Assembly: GCF_036263595.1 (NCBI RefSeq)
Contig: NZ_DATAGQ010000201.1
Span: forward strand, 1-64,000
Origin: Geminicoccus sp036263595
Lineage (GTDB): Bacteria > Pseudomonadota > Alphaproteobacteria > Geminicoccales > Geminicoccaceae
Length of the DNA: 64,000 nucleotides
Direction of reading: 5' to 3'
Part shown: piece after piece, positions 27,359-36,245 of the stretch
How the letters are laid out: every line of letters begins with the position of its first letter
Position numbering within the stretch: position 1 is the stretch's first letter
Made by a program: the position numbers and the translations under genes
Notes under the pieces: model-generated
What the model saw: the letters and a program-made list of their open reading frames with translations, nothing else
Told to the model about the DNA's origin: nothing
Database searches by the model: none

Positions 27359-28831
27359 TCACTTCGCGCCGATGGTCGCCTTGTAGGCCTCGAGCTGCTC
27401 CTCGGTACCCAGTTCCTCGTTGACCTCGTTCCAGCCCTCGACCACCGTTTCCACGGTGGCGTCGACATCCAGTTCGCCGGCGAGGTAGCGAGCTACCGCC
27501 GTGTCGAGCACCACCTGCTGGTAGCGCTGGTTCTGCGGGATGCGCAGGTCCAGGATCATGTTCGGGCTGTTCAGGCTGGTCTTGATCGCGCCGAGATAGC
27601 TCTCCGCGTTCTCCTTGCCCATGCCCATCTTCTCCCAGGTCGCGACGTCCTCGAGCTGGGACATGCGGTAGGGATTGAAGCCGGTCTCGCCCTTGGTCAC
27701 GTCCTGGTTGGACTGGGCGGGCTGCGAGAGGTAGGAGAAGAAGGCGTAGGCTGCGTCCTTCACCTTGGGATCGGCATTGGCGTTGATGCCGCCGCCCCAG
27801 CCGCCGAACGCCGCATAGGGCGCATGGTTCAGCCCGTCGATCGCGTGCGGACATGTGTTGGCGTCACACGCCACGAACTCGCCGGTCTCGCGGTCGATCA
27901 CCTCCTTGGAGCCCGGGAGGATGGTTGCACCGACCTTGCCGGTCACCTTGCTCATCGACGGGTCGACCGACATCGAGCCGATGTCGCCCCAGTCCATCGA
28001 CAGCGCACAGCGCCCGGCCACGAACATCACGCGGGTGTCGGCCACGTCCAGGTTCAGCTCATCCGGCGGGCCGTACTCGGAGGTCTTCTTGTAGACCTCC
28101 AGCGCCTTCTTGAACCCGGCATTGTCGATGAGCGGGGTCATGTCCTCGGTGTTGAAGAACACGCCTTCGCTCGTCCCCTTGGCCTGGATATAGCCGCCGG
28201 CCACCGAAGTCAGGAACCAGTAGCCCTGGGCGTTGCGCTTCTTGCCGATGCAGGAGCCGAAGTCGGGCTGGCCGTCGCCGTTCATGTCCTTGCCGTTGGC
28301 GGCCGCGGCGATGTCCAGATAGTCTTCCCAGGTCTTGGGCGGCTGCTTGCCCAGCTCTTCCAGGACATCCGTCCGATAGAAGATCATGTGGAAGTCGCCG
28401 TCGAACGTCATCATGTACGTCTTGTCAGCATACTTCTGCGAGAACTCGCGGAAGAACGGCGCGATGTCGTCCTGCGCCAGTGCCTGGTCGCCTTCCATGC
28501 GCGGGGTCAGGTCCTCCAGGAACCCGGCCGCGGCGTAGTCGACCATCCATTGCGGCGCAAAGACGGCGGCGTCGATGGAGTTGGTGCCGGTCGACCAGTC
28601 GGTCAAAAGCTTCTGGTAGATGTCCGAGAACGGCACGGTGATCACGTTCACCTTGGCACCGCTCAGCTTCTCGAACTCAGGCGCGCGCGCCTGCATCGGC
28701 CCGGAGATCGCCGGCCCGGTCTGCGTCAGGATGTTCACCGTGACGCCGTCAAACTCGGCGGCCATCGCCGGAAGTGCGGCGGCGGCCACGCCCATCATGG
28801 CGGCGCTTGCGACCCAGTTTCTCATTTTCAT
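27359..28831 (-). CDS. Sugar ABC transporter substrate-binding protein
   Basis: A 490-residue periplasmic binding protein of the carbohydrate (CUT1, family 1 solute-binding) class. The N-terminus has a signal peptide with likely cleavage at AMA-AE (residues 24-25) and no lipobox. The mature part shows the usual family blocks such as YYAAAG-like and TFDGDFHMIFYRTDVL (142-157). A calcium-binding-like loop, DMNGDGQPD (182-190), is inserted. Start ATG 28831 has GGAGG five bases upstream; ATG 28825 is an alternative. It follows the cupin isomerase gene by about 50 bases. The sugar is not identifiable from sequence. Confidence 0.92.
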   Translation of the reverse strand: MKMRNWVASAAMMGVAAAALPAMAAEFDGVTVNILTQTGPAISGPMQARAPEFEKLSGAKVNVITVPFSDIYQKLLTDWSTGTNSIDAAVFAPQWMVDYAAAGFLEDLTPRMEGDQALAQDDIAPFFREFSQKYADKTYMMTFDGDFHMIFYRTDVLEELGKQPPKTWEDYLDIAAAANGKDMNGDGQPDFGSCIGKKRNAQGYWFLTSVAGGYIQAKGTSEGVFFNTEDMTPLIDNAGFKKALEVYKKTSEYGPPDELNLDVADTRVMFVAGRCALSMDWGDIGSMSVDPSMSKVTGKVGATILPGSKEVIDRETGEFVACDANTCPHAIDGLNHAPYAAFGGWGGGINANADPKVKDAAYAFFSYLSQPAQSNQDVTKGETGFNPYRMSQLEDVATWEKMGMGKENAESYLGAIKTSLNSPNMILDLRIPQNQRYQQVVLDTAVARYLAGELDVDATVETVVEGWNEVNEELGTEEQLEAYKATIGAK

Positions 28832-28883
28832 CTCATCCTCCCCGAAAACCAGACGAACGGACCTGCCGTCCTTGGCGACGACC

Positions 28884-29447
28884 TCAGCTGACGAAATTCG
28901 GATTGTCCACGATCTCGACCCGACCGTCCCTCGCGACCACGAGCTTGCGCATGCCCTTTTCCAGGATCTCGCCATATTCGTGGCCCGCATCGGGGGCACA
29001 GTGCCAGACGAAGACCAGCTTCTCGTCGCCCGTGTTGATCGAGCGATGCGCCCAGTCCGGCGGGATGAACGCGCAGATGCCCGGCTTCATCTCGACCGTC
29101 CGCACCAGACCATCCCGCGACTGCAGCAGCAGGATGCCTTCACCGGACTGGGTGTAGTAGGTCTCGCCGCATTCGCGCCGCTCGTGGAAATGGCCGCGAG
29201 TCATGAAGAACTCGTCGCCGACCCGGCCGGGCGCCATGATCGTCGTGCCGAACGCGAGGTCGCTGTCCTGGTGGCGGTAGTCCACGACCTCGTAGGCGAG
29301 CGGATCCTGTCCGGCCACCATCGCCGCGTGCGCCGCCTTGTCCCGGTAGAGCCCGGCAAGCTCGCTCAGATGCTTGGCGTAGCTGCCGGTGGCGGGCGTC
29401 ACCGCTCCCGATCTTCCGTCGATGCGAACGCCCGCTGGCAGCAACAT
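28884..29447 (-). CDS. Cupin-type glucose-6-phosphate isomerase
   Basis: A 187-residue protein matching the archaeal-type, metal-dependent cupin phosphoglucose isomerase, which interconverts glucose-6-phosphate and fructose-6-phosphate. The cupin metal ligands can be read as H86, H88 and E95 in TRGHFHERRECGETYY, with H134 in PPDWAHRSINTG. This small enzyme is unrelated in fold to the usual bacterial Pgi. ATG 29447 has GGAGG six bases upstream. It is the first gene of the sugar operon, which argues that the imported sugar is turned into a hexose-6-phosphate and then isomerised. Confidence 0.85.
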   Translation of the reverse strand: MLLPAGVRIDGRSGAVTPATGSYAKHLSELAGLYRDKAAHAAMVAGQDPLAYEVVDYRHQDSDLAFGTTIMAPGRVGDEFFMTRGHFHERRECGETYYTQSGEGILLLQSRDGLVRTVEMKPGICAFIPPDWAHRSINTGDEKLVFVWHCAPDAGHEYGEILEKGMRKLVVARDGRVEIVDNPNFVS

Positions 29448-29577
29448 TCTCGGCCTCCGGCCAGGCGTGCCCGCCACGCCCCCTTAGCCGGGTTGTCCGG
29501 CCAAACGTCCTGTTTTTCAAGGTCGTTCTGGCCGTTGCCCCTGCCCGGCCCGGCGCCTCCGTCCAGCGGGCGCGCCG

Positions 29578-29617
29578 GGAGCGGGCTGCCCGGGCCGTGG
29601 CACCGGGAGCCCGCTCC
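29578..29617. repeat. Long inverted repeat after the DUF937 gene
   Basis: GGAGCGGGCT (29578-29587) and AGCCCGCTCC (29608-29617) pair perfectly over ten bases, with an inner CCCGG/CCGGG able to extend the stem. It starts 15 bases past the DUF937 stop on the minus strand. There is no T-run, so it would act as an imperfect terminator or 3'-end stabiliser. Confidence 0.55.
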
Positions 29618-29632
29618 TGGCGGATCGCGCGG

Positions 29633-30154
29633 TCAGGCAGGCAGGCGCCCGTCCGGCGTGTACTTGTCGACGGCGTTCGGCAGCTCCCGGGTCAGCCGCG
29701 ACAGGAGTTCCTCACGCGAGAGGCCGGTATGCTGCATCAGCGTGGCCAGGGCATCGGGGCCGATCGCCTGTTCCAGCTGGTGCGGCGCGACTTCCTTGTT
29801 CGGGCCGGACTGGACCCAGGAATCCGCGACCTCGCCATGGCCGCTCTGCCGGAAGCGATCGACCAGGTCGCCGAGCCCGCCGCTCAGGATGCTGTCCGGA
29901 TGGGTGCTGGCACCCCCGCCGCCGCCAAGCAGACCGCCAAGGCCGCCCAGCAATCCGCCGAGCCCGCCGCCACCGGTCTGCTGGGCAGCACCGGTGGACT
30001 GGCCGAAGCCGCCGCCTTGCGGGTGCGGCTGGGTGGCGCCGCCGGCAGTTCCCTGGCTGCCGCCGAACATCTCGGCAAGCTTGTCCCGGTTCTGGTAACC
30101 GGCCACGGCAAGCAGGCCCAACAGGGCCGTCATCGATGGCAGACCGCGACTCAT
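29633..30154 (-). CDS. DUF937 / YidB-like protein
   Basis: A 173-residue protein of the DUF937 (YidB-like) family. An N-terminal hydrophobic segment (about 8-17) is followed by a glycine-rich low-complexity linker (about 33-80, many GGLGGLLGG repeats) and a folded helical C-terminal domain, including HQLEQAIGPDALATLMQHTG, typical of the family. No biochemical function is established. ATG 30154 is preferred, with AAGGAG seven bases upstream; ATG 30157 is immediately adjacent. It diverges from the cytochrome c gene. Confidence 0.75.
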   Translation of the reverse strand: MSRGLPSMTALLGLLAVAGYQNRDKLAEMFGGSQGTAGGATQPHPQGGGFGQSTGAAQQTGGGGLGGLLGGLGGLLGGGGGASTHPDSILSGGLGDLVDRFRQSGHGEVADSWVQSGPNKEVAPHQLEQAIGPDALATLMQHTGLSREELLSRLTRELPNAVDKYTPDGRLPA

Positions 30155-30321
30155 CATGTTTCTCCTTTGGTGCCAGGTGCCTCGAACAACATGGGCCATG
30201 CGACGGAGTTCCTGACACGCGGGGCGACGGCCCTTGCCAATCCCAGCGTTGAAACTGTCATACACACTCGGTAGCGTGAGTCCGATGGGGACGTGCCGCG
30301 CGGCATGCGGGAGGTAGACGA

Positions 30322-32250
30322 ATGCTTTTTCGCGGCAGCGCGTTGGCAGCTTCCACCGTCATGATGCTCGGGATGGGGGCAGCTCAGGGGCAGGAAGCCG
30401 TTCCGGACGCGGCACTGGTCCAGCGCGGCGAGTATCTGGCGCGGGCGGCCGACTGCATGCCCTGCCATACCGCACCGGGCGGGAAGCCATATGCGGGCGG
30501 CCTTGCCCTGAACACGCCGTTCGGCGCGCTCTATTCCGTGAACATCACCTCGGACCCGACGACCGGGATCGGCGGCTGGACTTTCGAGCAGTTCAAGGGC
30601 GCCCTGCATGATGGCATTCGCGCGGACGGCGCCTATCTTTATCCCGCCATGCCGTTCGATGCCTACACGAAGATCCCGGACGAGGACCTGAAGGCGCTTT
30701 GGGCCTACGTGCAGACGATCCCCCCGGTCGAGGCGCCGAATCCGGAGAACCAGCTGGGCTTCCCGTTCAACATCCGCATGGGCATGCTCGCCTGGCGCGA
30801 ACTGTTCTTCGCGCCCGAGTACTTCCAGCCGACCGCCGGCAAGAGCGACCAGTGGAATCGCGGCGCGTACCTAGTCGAGGCGCTGGGCCACTGCTCGGAC
30901 TGCCACAGCCCGCGCAACATCATGGGCGCCATCAAGGGAAAGGAGCAGTTCACCGGCTCGGAGATCGACGGCTTCTATGCGCCCGCCCTCACCTCGGCGG
31001 CCCTGGCGAAGAACTGGACCGAGGCCAGCCTCGTCACCTTCCTCAAGACCGGGTCGGCGCCCGGCAAGACAACCGTGTTCGGCCCGATGGCGGAGGTGGT
31101 GCAGCACAGCACGTCGCAGCTGACCGACGCCGACCTATCCGCCACGGTCGCCTACCTCATGGACAGTCCGCCCCCGCCAGATGCGCCCAGGCCGCAGCAG
31201 CTCTCGCCGCTGCCGGCCGACGTCTACCAGCAGGCGTCCAGGCTCTATGTCGACCAATGTGCTGGCTGCCATCAGCCGCACGGCACCGGGCTGGCCGGCT
31301 CGGTCCCGCCGCTCCAGGGCAACCCGGCCGTCACCGCGGCCGAGCCCTACAACGTGATGATGGCGGTGCTGCAGGGCCTGCCGCCCGGCGGGGCCTACGG
31401 CGCGATGCCATCCTTTGCCGGCCGGCTGTCGGACCAGCAGGTCGCCGACCTCACCAACTATGTGCGCACGAGCTGGGGCAACCCGGCCCAGCCCAACGCC
31501 ACGGCGAACATGGTGGCGGCCTGGCGTGCGACCGCAGCGGTGCCGAGCTATGGCAGCGAGGCGGCCGAAGCGTTCGACTGCCCGAAGGTGGGCGGCGCAC
31601 CGGGGGCAGCCGGTCCGGATGCCGATGCGGTCGCCGCCGTGACAGCCATGCTCCAGGGTGGCGACCGCAACGTGCCCGACCTGGTCGATGCCTATCGCGC
31701 GAGTGCCTCCGACGACGATCCCGCGGACGTGGTGAACGCGCTGATCTCGGCCTACTGCCCGGTGGTCGCAGGGAGCGCCGGGCCGACCTATGCCAGGAAC
31801 GCCGAACTCAGCCGCTTTGCCAGGCAGGTCGCAGCCACCGTGTCGCCGCAGGCAGCCGCCGTGCCGTTCCCGAAGGTCGACATCACCTGGGCCCTGCCGG
31901 TCGGGCACACGCTGGTCAGCAGCCAGCCGACCGGCACAGCCGGCCGGCTGATCTGCCCGGCGGACGATGGCAAGCTCGTGCCGCGGCAGCTGGTGGCCGA
32001 TGCCACGGGCATCCTCGGCAGCCCGGTGCTCCCGGTGAACGGCGACATGCGCAAGAGCCTGGTGAACGCGCTGCTCGCCAAGGACCCGAAAGCCGCGCCG
32101 GCCGACGCCGCCAACGCGCTGATCTCCGCCTATTGCAGGCTGGTGACCGCCGACGGCTCGACCAGCGAGGCCCAGCAGCGCGCCTGGCTGGAAGGCTTCA
32201 GCGACGAGATCATCGCCGATCTGCAGATGCAGACCGCCACGGCGCGCTGA
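30322..32250 (+). CDS. Triheme cytochrome c with duplicated C-terminal extension
   Basis: A 642-residue secreted cytochrome c. After a signal peptide (cleavage near AQGQ, 21-24) come three c-type heme sites, CMPCH (45-49), CSDCH (191-195) and CAGCH (313-317), laid out as in the cytochrome subunit of membrane alcohol and gluconate dehydrogenases, which pass electrons to quinone or an oxidase. Those subunits are about 440-480 residues; this one carries roughly 200 more. The extension holds two related repeats, about 418-505 and 543-632, each with a starting Cys and a conserved NALISAYC (472-479 and 598-605). No flavin or PQQ dehydrogenase is adjacent. The start has GGGAGG seven bases upstream. 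The role of the extension is unknown. Confidence 0.88.
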   Translation: MLFRGSALAASTVMMLGMGAAQGQEAVPDAALVQRGEYLARAADCMPCHTAPGGKPYAGGLALNTPFGALYSVNITSDPTTGIGGWTFEQFKGALHDGIRADGAYLYPAMPFDAYTKIPDEDLKALWAYVQTIPPVEAPNPENQLGFPFNIRMGMLAWRELFFAPEYFQPTAGKSDQWNRGAYLVEALGHCSDCHSPRNIMGAIKGKEQFTGSEIDGFYAPALTSAALAKNWTEASLVTFLKTGSAPGKTTVFGPMAEVVQHSTSQLTDADLSATVAYLMDSPPPPDAPRPQQLSPLPADVYQQASRLYVDQCAGCHQPHGTGLAGSVPPLQGNPAVTAAEPYNVMMAVLQGLPPGGAYGAMPSFAGRLSDQQVADLTNYVRTSWGNPAQPNATANMVAAWRATAAVPSYGSEAAEAFDCPKVGGAPGAAGPDADAVAAVTAMLQGGDRNVPDLVDAYRASASDDDPADVVNALISAYCPVVAGSAGPTYARNAELSRFARQVAATVSPQAAAVPFPKVDITWALPVGHTLVSSQPTGTAGRLICPADDGKLVPRQLVADATGILGSPVLPVNGDMRKSLVNALLAKDPKAAPADAANALISAYCRLVTADGSTSEAQQRAWLEGFSDEIIADLQMQTATAR

Positions 32251-32403
32251 TCCGGCCCGGCCGGCGCCCGTTACACTTCCTTACGCCTGCATGGACGGGC
32301 TGCGGTTGCACCCGGCCCTGCACCGGACGATATTGCCCGTGCAAGGGACCGGTGTGGATCCGGTGCCCCATGTCTTTTCGCAGCGCTGAGGATCCCAGGC
32401 GAC

Positions 32404-34518
32404 ATGCCCTGGCGGCACGCCCCATTGGCCTACCTGGCCGGCCTCCTGGCCATCCTGTCCGCGCCGCCGGCGCTGGCCCAGGAGAGCGCGCCGTTCACCT
32501 CGCCGCAGACCACCGTCACCGTGGTCAGCGAGGCCCAGGCCATCGCACCCGGCCAGCCCTTCCGGCTGGGCCTGCGCCAGCGCATCGCGTCCGGCTGGCA
32601 CACCTACTGGAGCAACCCGGGCGATGCCGGCGAGCCGCCGCAGCTCACCCTGGGCCTGCCCGAGGGCGCAAAAGCCGGCGAGCTGGTCTTTCCCGCACCG
32701 GAGCGCATCCCTTACGGCCCGCTCGTCAATTTTGGTTACGAGAACGAGGTCGTGTTCCCGATCTCGGTGACGCCGCCTGCCACGCTCGTTCCGGGCCAGA
32801 CCTTCTCGGTCAAGGCCGACGGCTACTGGCTCGTCTGCGCGGAGATCTGCATTCCCGAGGAAGCGAGCTTCACGCTCGACCTTCCGATCGAGGCGACGCC
32901 GCGCCTGTCCCCTGATACGGCGCCCATGTTCGCCGCGGCCGAGGCCGCCCTGCCCCGGCCATCGCCCTGGCCGGCAACGGCGGGTTTTGCCGGCGAGGCC
33001 GGCGCCCTCCAGCTGGCCGGCGACACCTTCTCACCGGCCTCGGTCGAGGAAGCCTTCTTCTTTCCGGCCGAGTGGGGCGTCGTCGAGAACGCAGCCCCGC
33101 AGGAACTGACGGTAGGGCCGGGCACGCTCACCCTCTCGCTGGCCCGCGCCAAGGGCGAGCTGCCCGAGCGGCTGGACGGCGTCATCGCCATCACCGACCA
33201 GGCCGGCAGCCGCAGCACCTACACCGTCAGCGCGCCGTTGGGACCCGTTCCCGCCGCCGCCTCGCCGGCGCTGGGGCTCTGGCAGGCCGCCCTCTTCGCG
33301 CTGGCGGGCGGGCTCCTCTTGAACCTGATGCCCTGCGTGTTCCCGATCCTCGCGATGAAGGCGGTCGGCATCGCCGGCCTGTCCGGTGCCGAGCGCCGGA
33401 CCATCCGCGGCCATGCCGTGTCGTACACGGGCGGCGTGGTCCTGTCCTTCCTGGCGCTGGGCGGCTTGCTGCTGGCCCTCAAGGCCGGCGGGATGGTCGC
33501 CGGCTGGGGTTTCCAGTTCACCTCGCCGATCTTCGTGGCCGCCATGTCCTGGCTGATGCTGGCGGTGGGCCTGAACCTTTCCGGCGTTTATGCGGTGGGC
33601 GGCCCCGCCTCGTCCGGCAGCGGGCTCGCGGCCAAGGGCGGCCATGCCGGCAGCTTCGCCACCGGTGCCCTGGCCGTCCTGGTTGCGACGCCCTGCACCG
33701 CCCCGTTCATGGCTGCCGCGATCGGCGCCGCGTTCGCGATGCCGCCGGCCGCCACGCTCGCGGTCTTCCTGGCCATGGGGATCGGCATGGCGCTGCCCTA
33801 TGCGCTCCTGGCCCTGTTCCCTCATCTGGCCCGCCTGCTGCCCCGCCCCGGCAGCTGGATGGAGCGGCTCAAGCAGTTCCTGGCCTTCCCCATGTACGGG
33901 GCCGCCATCTGGCTGGTCTGGGTCCTGACGATGCAGACCGGTGCCGACGGCGTGCTGCTGGCCCTGGGCGGCGGCCTGCTGATCGCGTTTGCTGCTTGGG
34001 CCATTGGCGCCGCCCAGGCGGGCAGCGGCAGGACCGGCCTGCTCGCCAAGGCCGCGGCGGGCCTGGCGGTGCTGGGGGCCCTTGCCCTGCTCCCCCAGCT
34101 CCAGGGTGCCACCGCCGCCCCGCGCATCCCGGTGGCCGGCGCCGCCGAGCCCTGGAGCGCTGCACGCGTGAGCGAACTGCAGGCGAAGGGGCAGCCCGTC
34201 TTCGTCAACATGACAGCGGCCTGGTGCATCACCTGCAAGGTCAACGAGCGGATCGCGCTCGATACCGACGCGGTGCAGGCGGCGTTCAGGGCCGGCAATG
34301 TCGCCCTTCTCGAGGGCGACTGGACCAATGGCGACCCCGCCATCTCGGCACTCCTGAAGAGCCAGGGCCGCGAAGGCGTGCCCCTCTACCTCCTCTACTC
34401 GGCCTCCGGCGGGACCCCCACCGTCCTGCCGCAGATCCTGACGGAGAACATCGTCCTTCAGGCGATCGAGGCCACCACCCGGACGGCTGCGAGGGTGCCA
34501 GGCCAGCGCAGCAGCTGA
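32404..34518 (+). CDS. Thiol:disulfide interchange protein, DsbD/ScsB-like
   Basis: A 704-residue membrane protein that carries reducing power from cytoplasmic thioredoxin to the periplasm. After a signal peptide (cleavage near ALA-QE, 25) an alpha-type domain has cysteines 145 and 149 (WLVCAEICIPEEA). The membrane domain has the redox pair C311 (LMPCVFPILAMK) and C431 (VATPCTAPF), as in DsbD and ScsB. The C-terminal thioredoxin-like domain has CxxC at 608-611 (AAWCITCK). The redoxin 26 bases downstream is its probable partner. The start has a weak AGG-rich site. Confidence 0.88.
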   Translation: MPWRHAPLAYLAGLLAILSAPPALAQESAPFTSPQTTVTVVSEAQAIAPGQPFRLGLRQRIASGWHTYWSNPGDAGEPPQLTLGLPEGAKAGELVFPAPERIPYGPLVNFGYENEVVFPISVTPPATLVPGQTFSVKADGYWLVCAEICIPEEASFTLDLPIEATPRLSPDTAPMFAAAEAALPRPSPWPATAGFAGEAGALQLAGDTFSPASVEEAFFFPAEWGVVENAAPQELTVGPGTLTLSLARAKGELPERLDGVIAITDQAGSRSTYTVSAPLGPVPAAASPALGLWQAALFALAGGLLLNLMPCVFPILAMKAVGIAGLSGAERRTIRGHAVSYTGGVVLSFLALGGLLLALKAGGMVAGWGFQFTSPIFVAAMSWLMLAVGLNLSGVYAVGGPASSGSGLAAKGGHAGSFATGALAVLVATPCTAPFMAAAIGAAFAMPPAATLAVFLAMGIGMALPYALLALFPHLARLLPRPGSWMERLKQFLAFPMYGAAIWLVWVLTMQTGADGVLLALGGGLLIAFAAWAIGAAQAGSGRTGLLAKAAAGLAVLGALALLPQLQGATAAPRIPVAGAAEPWSAARVSELQAKGQPVFVNMTAAWCITCKVNERIALDTDAVQAAFRAGNVALLEGDWTNGDPAISALLKSQGREGVPLYLLYSASGGTPTVLPQILTENIVLQAIEATTRTAARVPGQRSS

Positions 34519-34544
34519 CGATCCACCGACCAGGAGTTCCCGCC

Positions 34545-35186
34545 ATGACCGCTGCGATCACCCGCCGTTTAGCACTCCGCTCGGCCCTGCTCGCCAGCGC
34601 GGTCGTCCCGCTCCTGCCCCGTCTCGCCCACGCGGCCCCCTCGGTCGGCTCCCCGGCACCAGGGTTCGAACTCCCCGACCAGGACGGCGCCATCCACCGG
34701 CTCGCCGACTTCCGGGGCAGGATCATGGTGCTGGAGTGGACCAACCACGAGTGCCCCTATGTTCGGAAGCACTATGGCAGCGGCAACATGCAGGCCCTGC
34801 AGGCGGAAGCCACCGGCAGCGGAATCGTCTGGCTCTCGATGGCCTCGTCTCCGGAAGGCATGCAGGGCCATGTCACCGGCACCGAGGCCAGGGAACTCAC
34901 CGCCAGCCGCGGCGCCAGGCCCACCGCCGTCCTGCTCGACCCGCAAAGCCAGGCCTCCCGTGCCTATGCCGCGACCACCACGCCCGAGATGTTCATCATC
35001 GGCCCGGACGGCACCCTGCTCTACATGGGCGGAATCGATTCCATCCGCTCGACCCGCCCGGCCGACATCGCCAAGGCCGAGCCCTACTTCAGGAACGCGA
35101 TGCTGGACGTGCTGGCCGGACGTCCGGTCGCCAAGGCGGTGACGCAGCCCTATGGCTGCGCGGTGAAGTACGCCCCGTCCGCCTGA
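34545..35186 (+). CDS. Periplasmic redoxin (AhpC/TSA family)
   Basis: A 213-residue thioredoxin-fold protein of the AhpC/TSA redoxin group. The N-terminus TRRLALRSALL followed by a hydrophobic stretch and AHA (28-30) looks like a Tat-type signal. The active-site region is TNHECPYVRKH with C70; a second cysteine, C205, sits in the C-terminal QPYGCAVKY and could be the resolving residue. AGGAG lies eight bases before ATG 34545. The same frame is open over the end of the DsbD gene, but that upstream part is not protein-like. Location directly after dsbD suggests it is reduced by it and acts as a periplasmic peroxidase or disulfide reductase. Confidence 0.82.
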   Translation: MTAAITRRLALRSALLASAVVPLLPRLAHAAPSVGSPAPGFELPDQDGAIHRLADFRGRIMVLEWTNHECPYVRKHYGSGNMQALQAEATGSGIVWLSMASSPEGMQGHVTGTEARELTASRGARPTAVLLDPQSQASRAYAATTTPEMFIIGPDGTLLYMGGIDSIRSTRPADIAKAEPYFRNAMLDVLAGRPVAKAVTQPYGCAVKYAPSA

Positions 35187-35407
35187 GGCCGAGCACGCCC
35201 CCTTCCGCATCGGCCTGATCAGCCCGCAGCTTCGATAGCCGCCATCCCGGCGGATGATGCCTGCCACCCCTGGACCGTTGGGGCCGTCGGTCCATGTTCC
35301 GCAGTCGGGCATGGTTCCGGAAACCGCCGCCACCGCGCGATGCGGCGAACGATGGCCCACGGTCGGCTGCCAGCAGGGAGCAGCAACGTAGCAGGGAGAT
35401 CATCGGC

Positions 35408-36236
35408 TTGAACTTCGACGCTTACCTCATCCTCGTGGCGGCCCTGGGCATTGCCGTCCTCCTGTACCTGATCATCAAGGTGCGGCTGCATGCCTTCGTG
35501 GCGCTGCTCCTGGTCAGCCTGCTGGTCGCGGTCGCTGCCGGCATGCCGCTGCCCGACATCATCAAGGCCTTCGAGCGCGGGATGGGCAGCACGCTCGGCT
35601 TCGTCGCCATCGTGGTCGGCCTCGGCGCCATGTTCGGCCAGATGCTCGAAGTCTCCGGCGGCGCCCAGCGCCTCGCCACCACGCTGGTCGCCAAGTTCGG
35701 CCAGGATCGGGTGCCATGGGCGCTGGGCCTCACCGGCTTTCTCGTCTCGATTCCGGTGTTCTTCGACGTCGCCCTCGTGATCCTGGTCTCAGTGATCTAC
35801 GAGCTGACCCGCAACGGCAAGCGCCCGATCCTCTATTACGGCGTGCCGCTGATCGCCGGCGGTGCCGCGACCCATGCCTTCATTCCGCCCACGCCGGGAC
35901 CCATCGCGGTCGCCAACCTGCTCAACGCCGATCTCGGCCTCGTCATCCTGTTCGGCACGATCTGCGCCCTGCCGGCTATGGCAATCGCCGGTCCCTTATG
36001 GGGCAGCATCATCTCGCGCCGGATCACCCGCGGGCTGCCCGACTGGCTGGACGGTCATCGCGATCGCGGCCGGCAGCACGATCGCCAGCCACGTCAACGA
36101 CAGCGGCTTCTGGGTGGTCACCCGATTCTTCGGCCTGACCGAGAAGGAGGCGCTCCAGTCCTGGACGGTCGCGACCACGCTCGTGTCCGTGGTCGGCCTC
36201 GTCATGGTCCTGATCCTGGGCGCGCTCTTCACTTAA
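35408..36236 (+). pseudogene. gntP-family gluconate permease with internal deletion and frameshift
   Basis: The first part (TTG start at 35408, GGGAG nine bases upstream) encodes about 215 residues closely resembling the N-terminal half of GntP-family gluconate:H+ symporters, up to AGPLWGSIISRR and LPDWLD. At about 36040-36055 it switches to a different frame that encodes the extreme C-terminus of the same family, including ASHVNDSGFW and LQSWTV, ending at the TAA at 36234-36236. Against E. coli GntT, about 160-180 central residues are missing. A CTGGCTGG repeat lies at the junction. The 829-base span is not a multiple of three, so no full product can be made. The gene is therefore dead or makes a truncated peptide. 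Confidence 0.85.
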
Positions 36237-36245
36237 GCGCGCTCC

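Noticed and set aside
33072..34544. Possible long fusion reading into the redoxin
   Set aside because: The redoxin frame is open upstream, but the upstream part is arginine- and glycine-rich filler lying inside dsbD. The Tat-like signal and AGGAG at 34532-34536 mark the redoxin as a separate gene.
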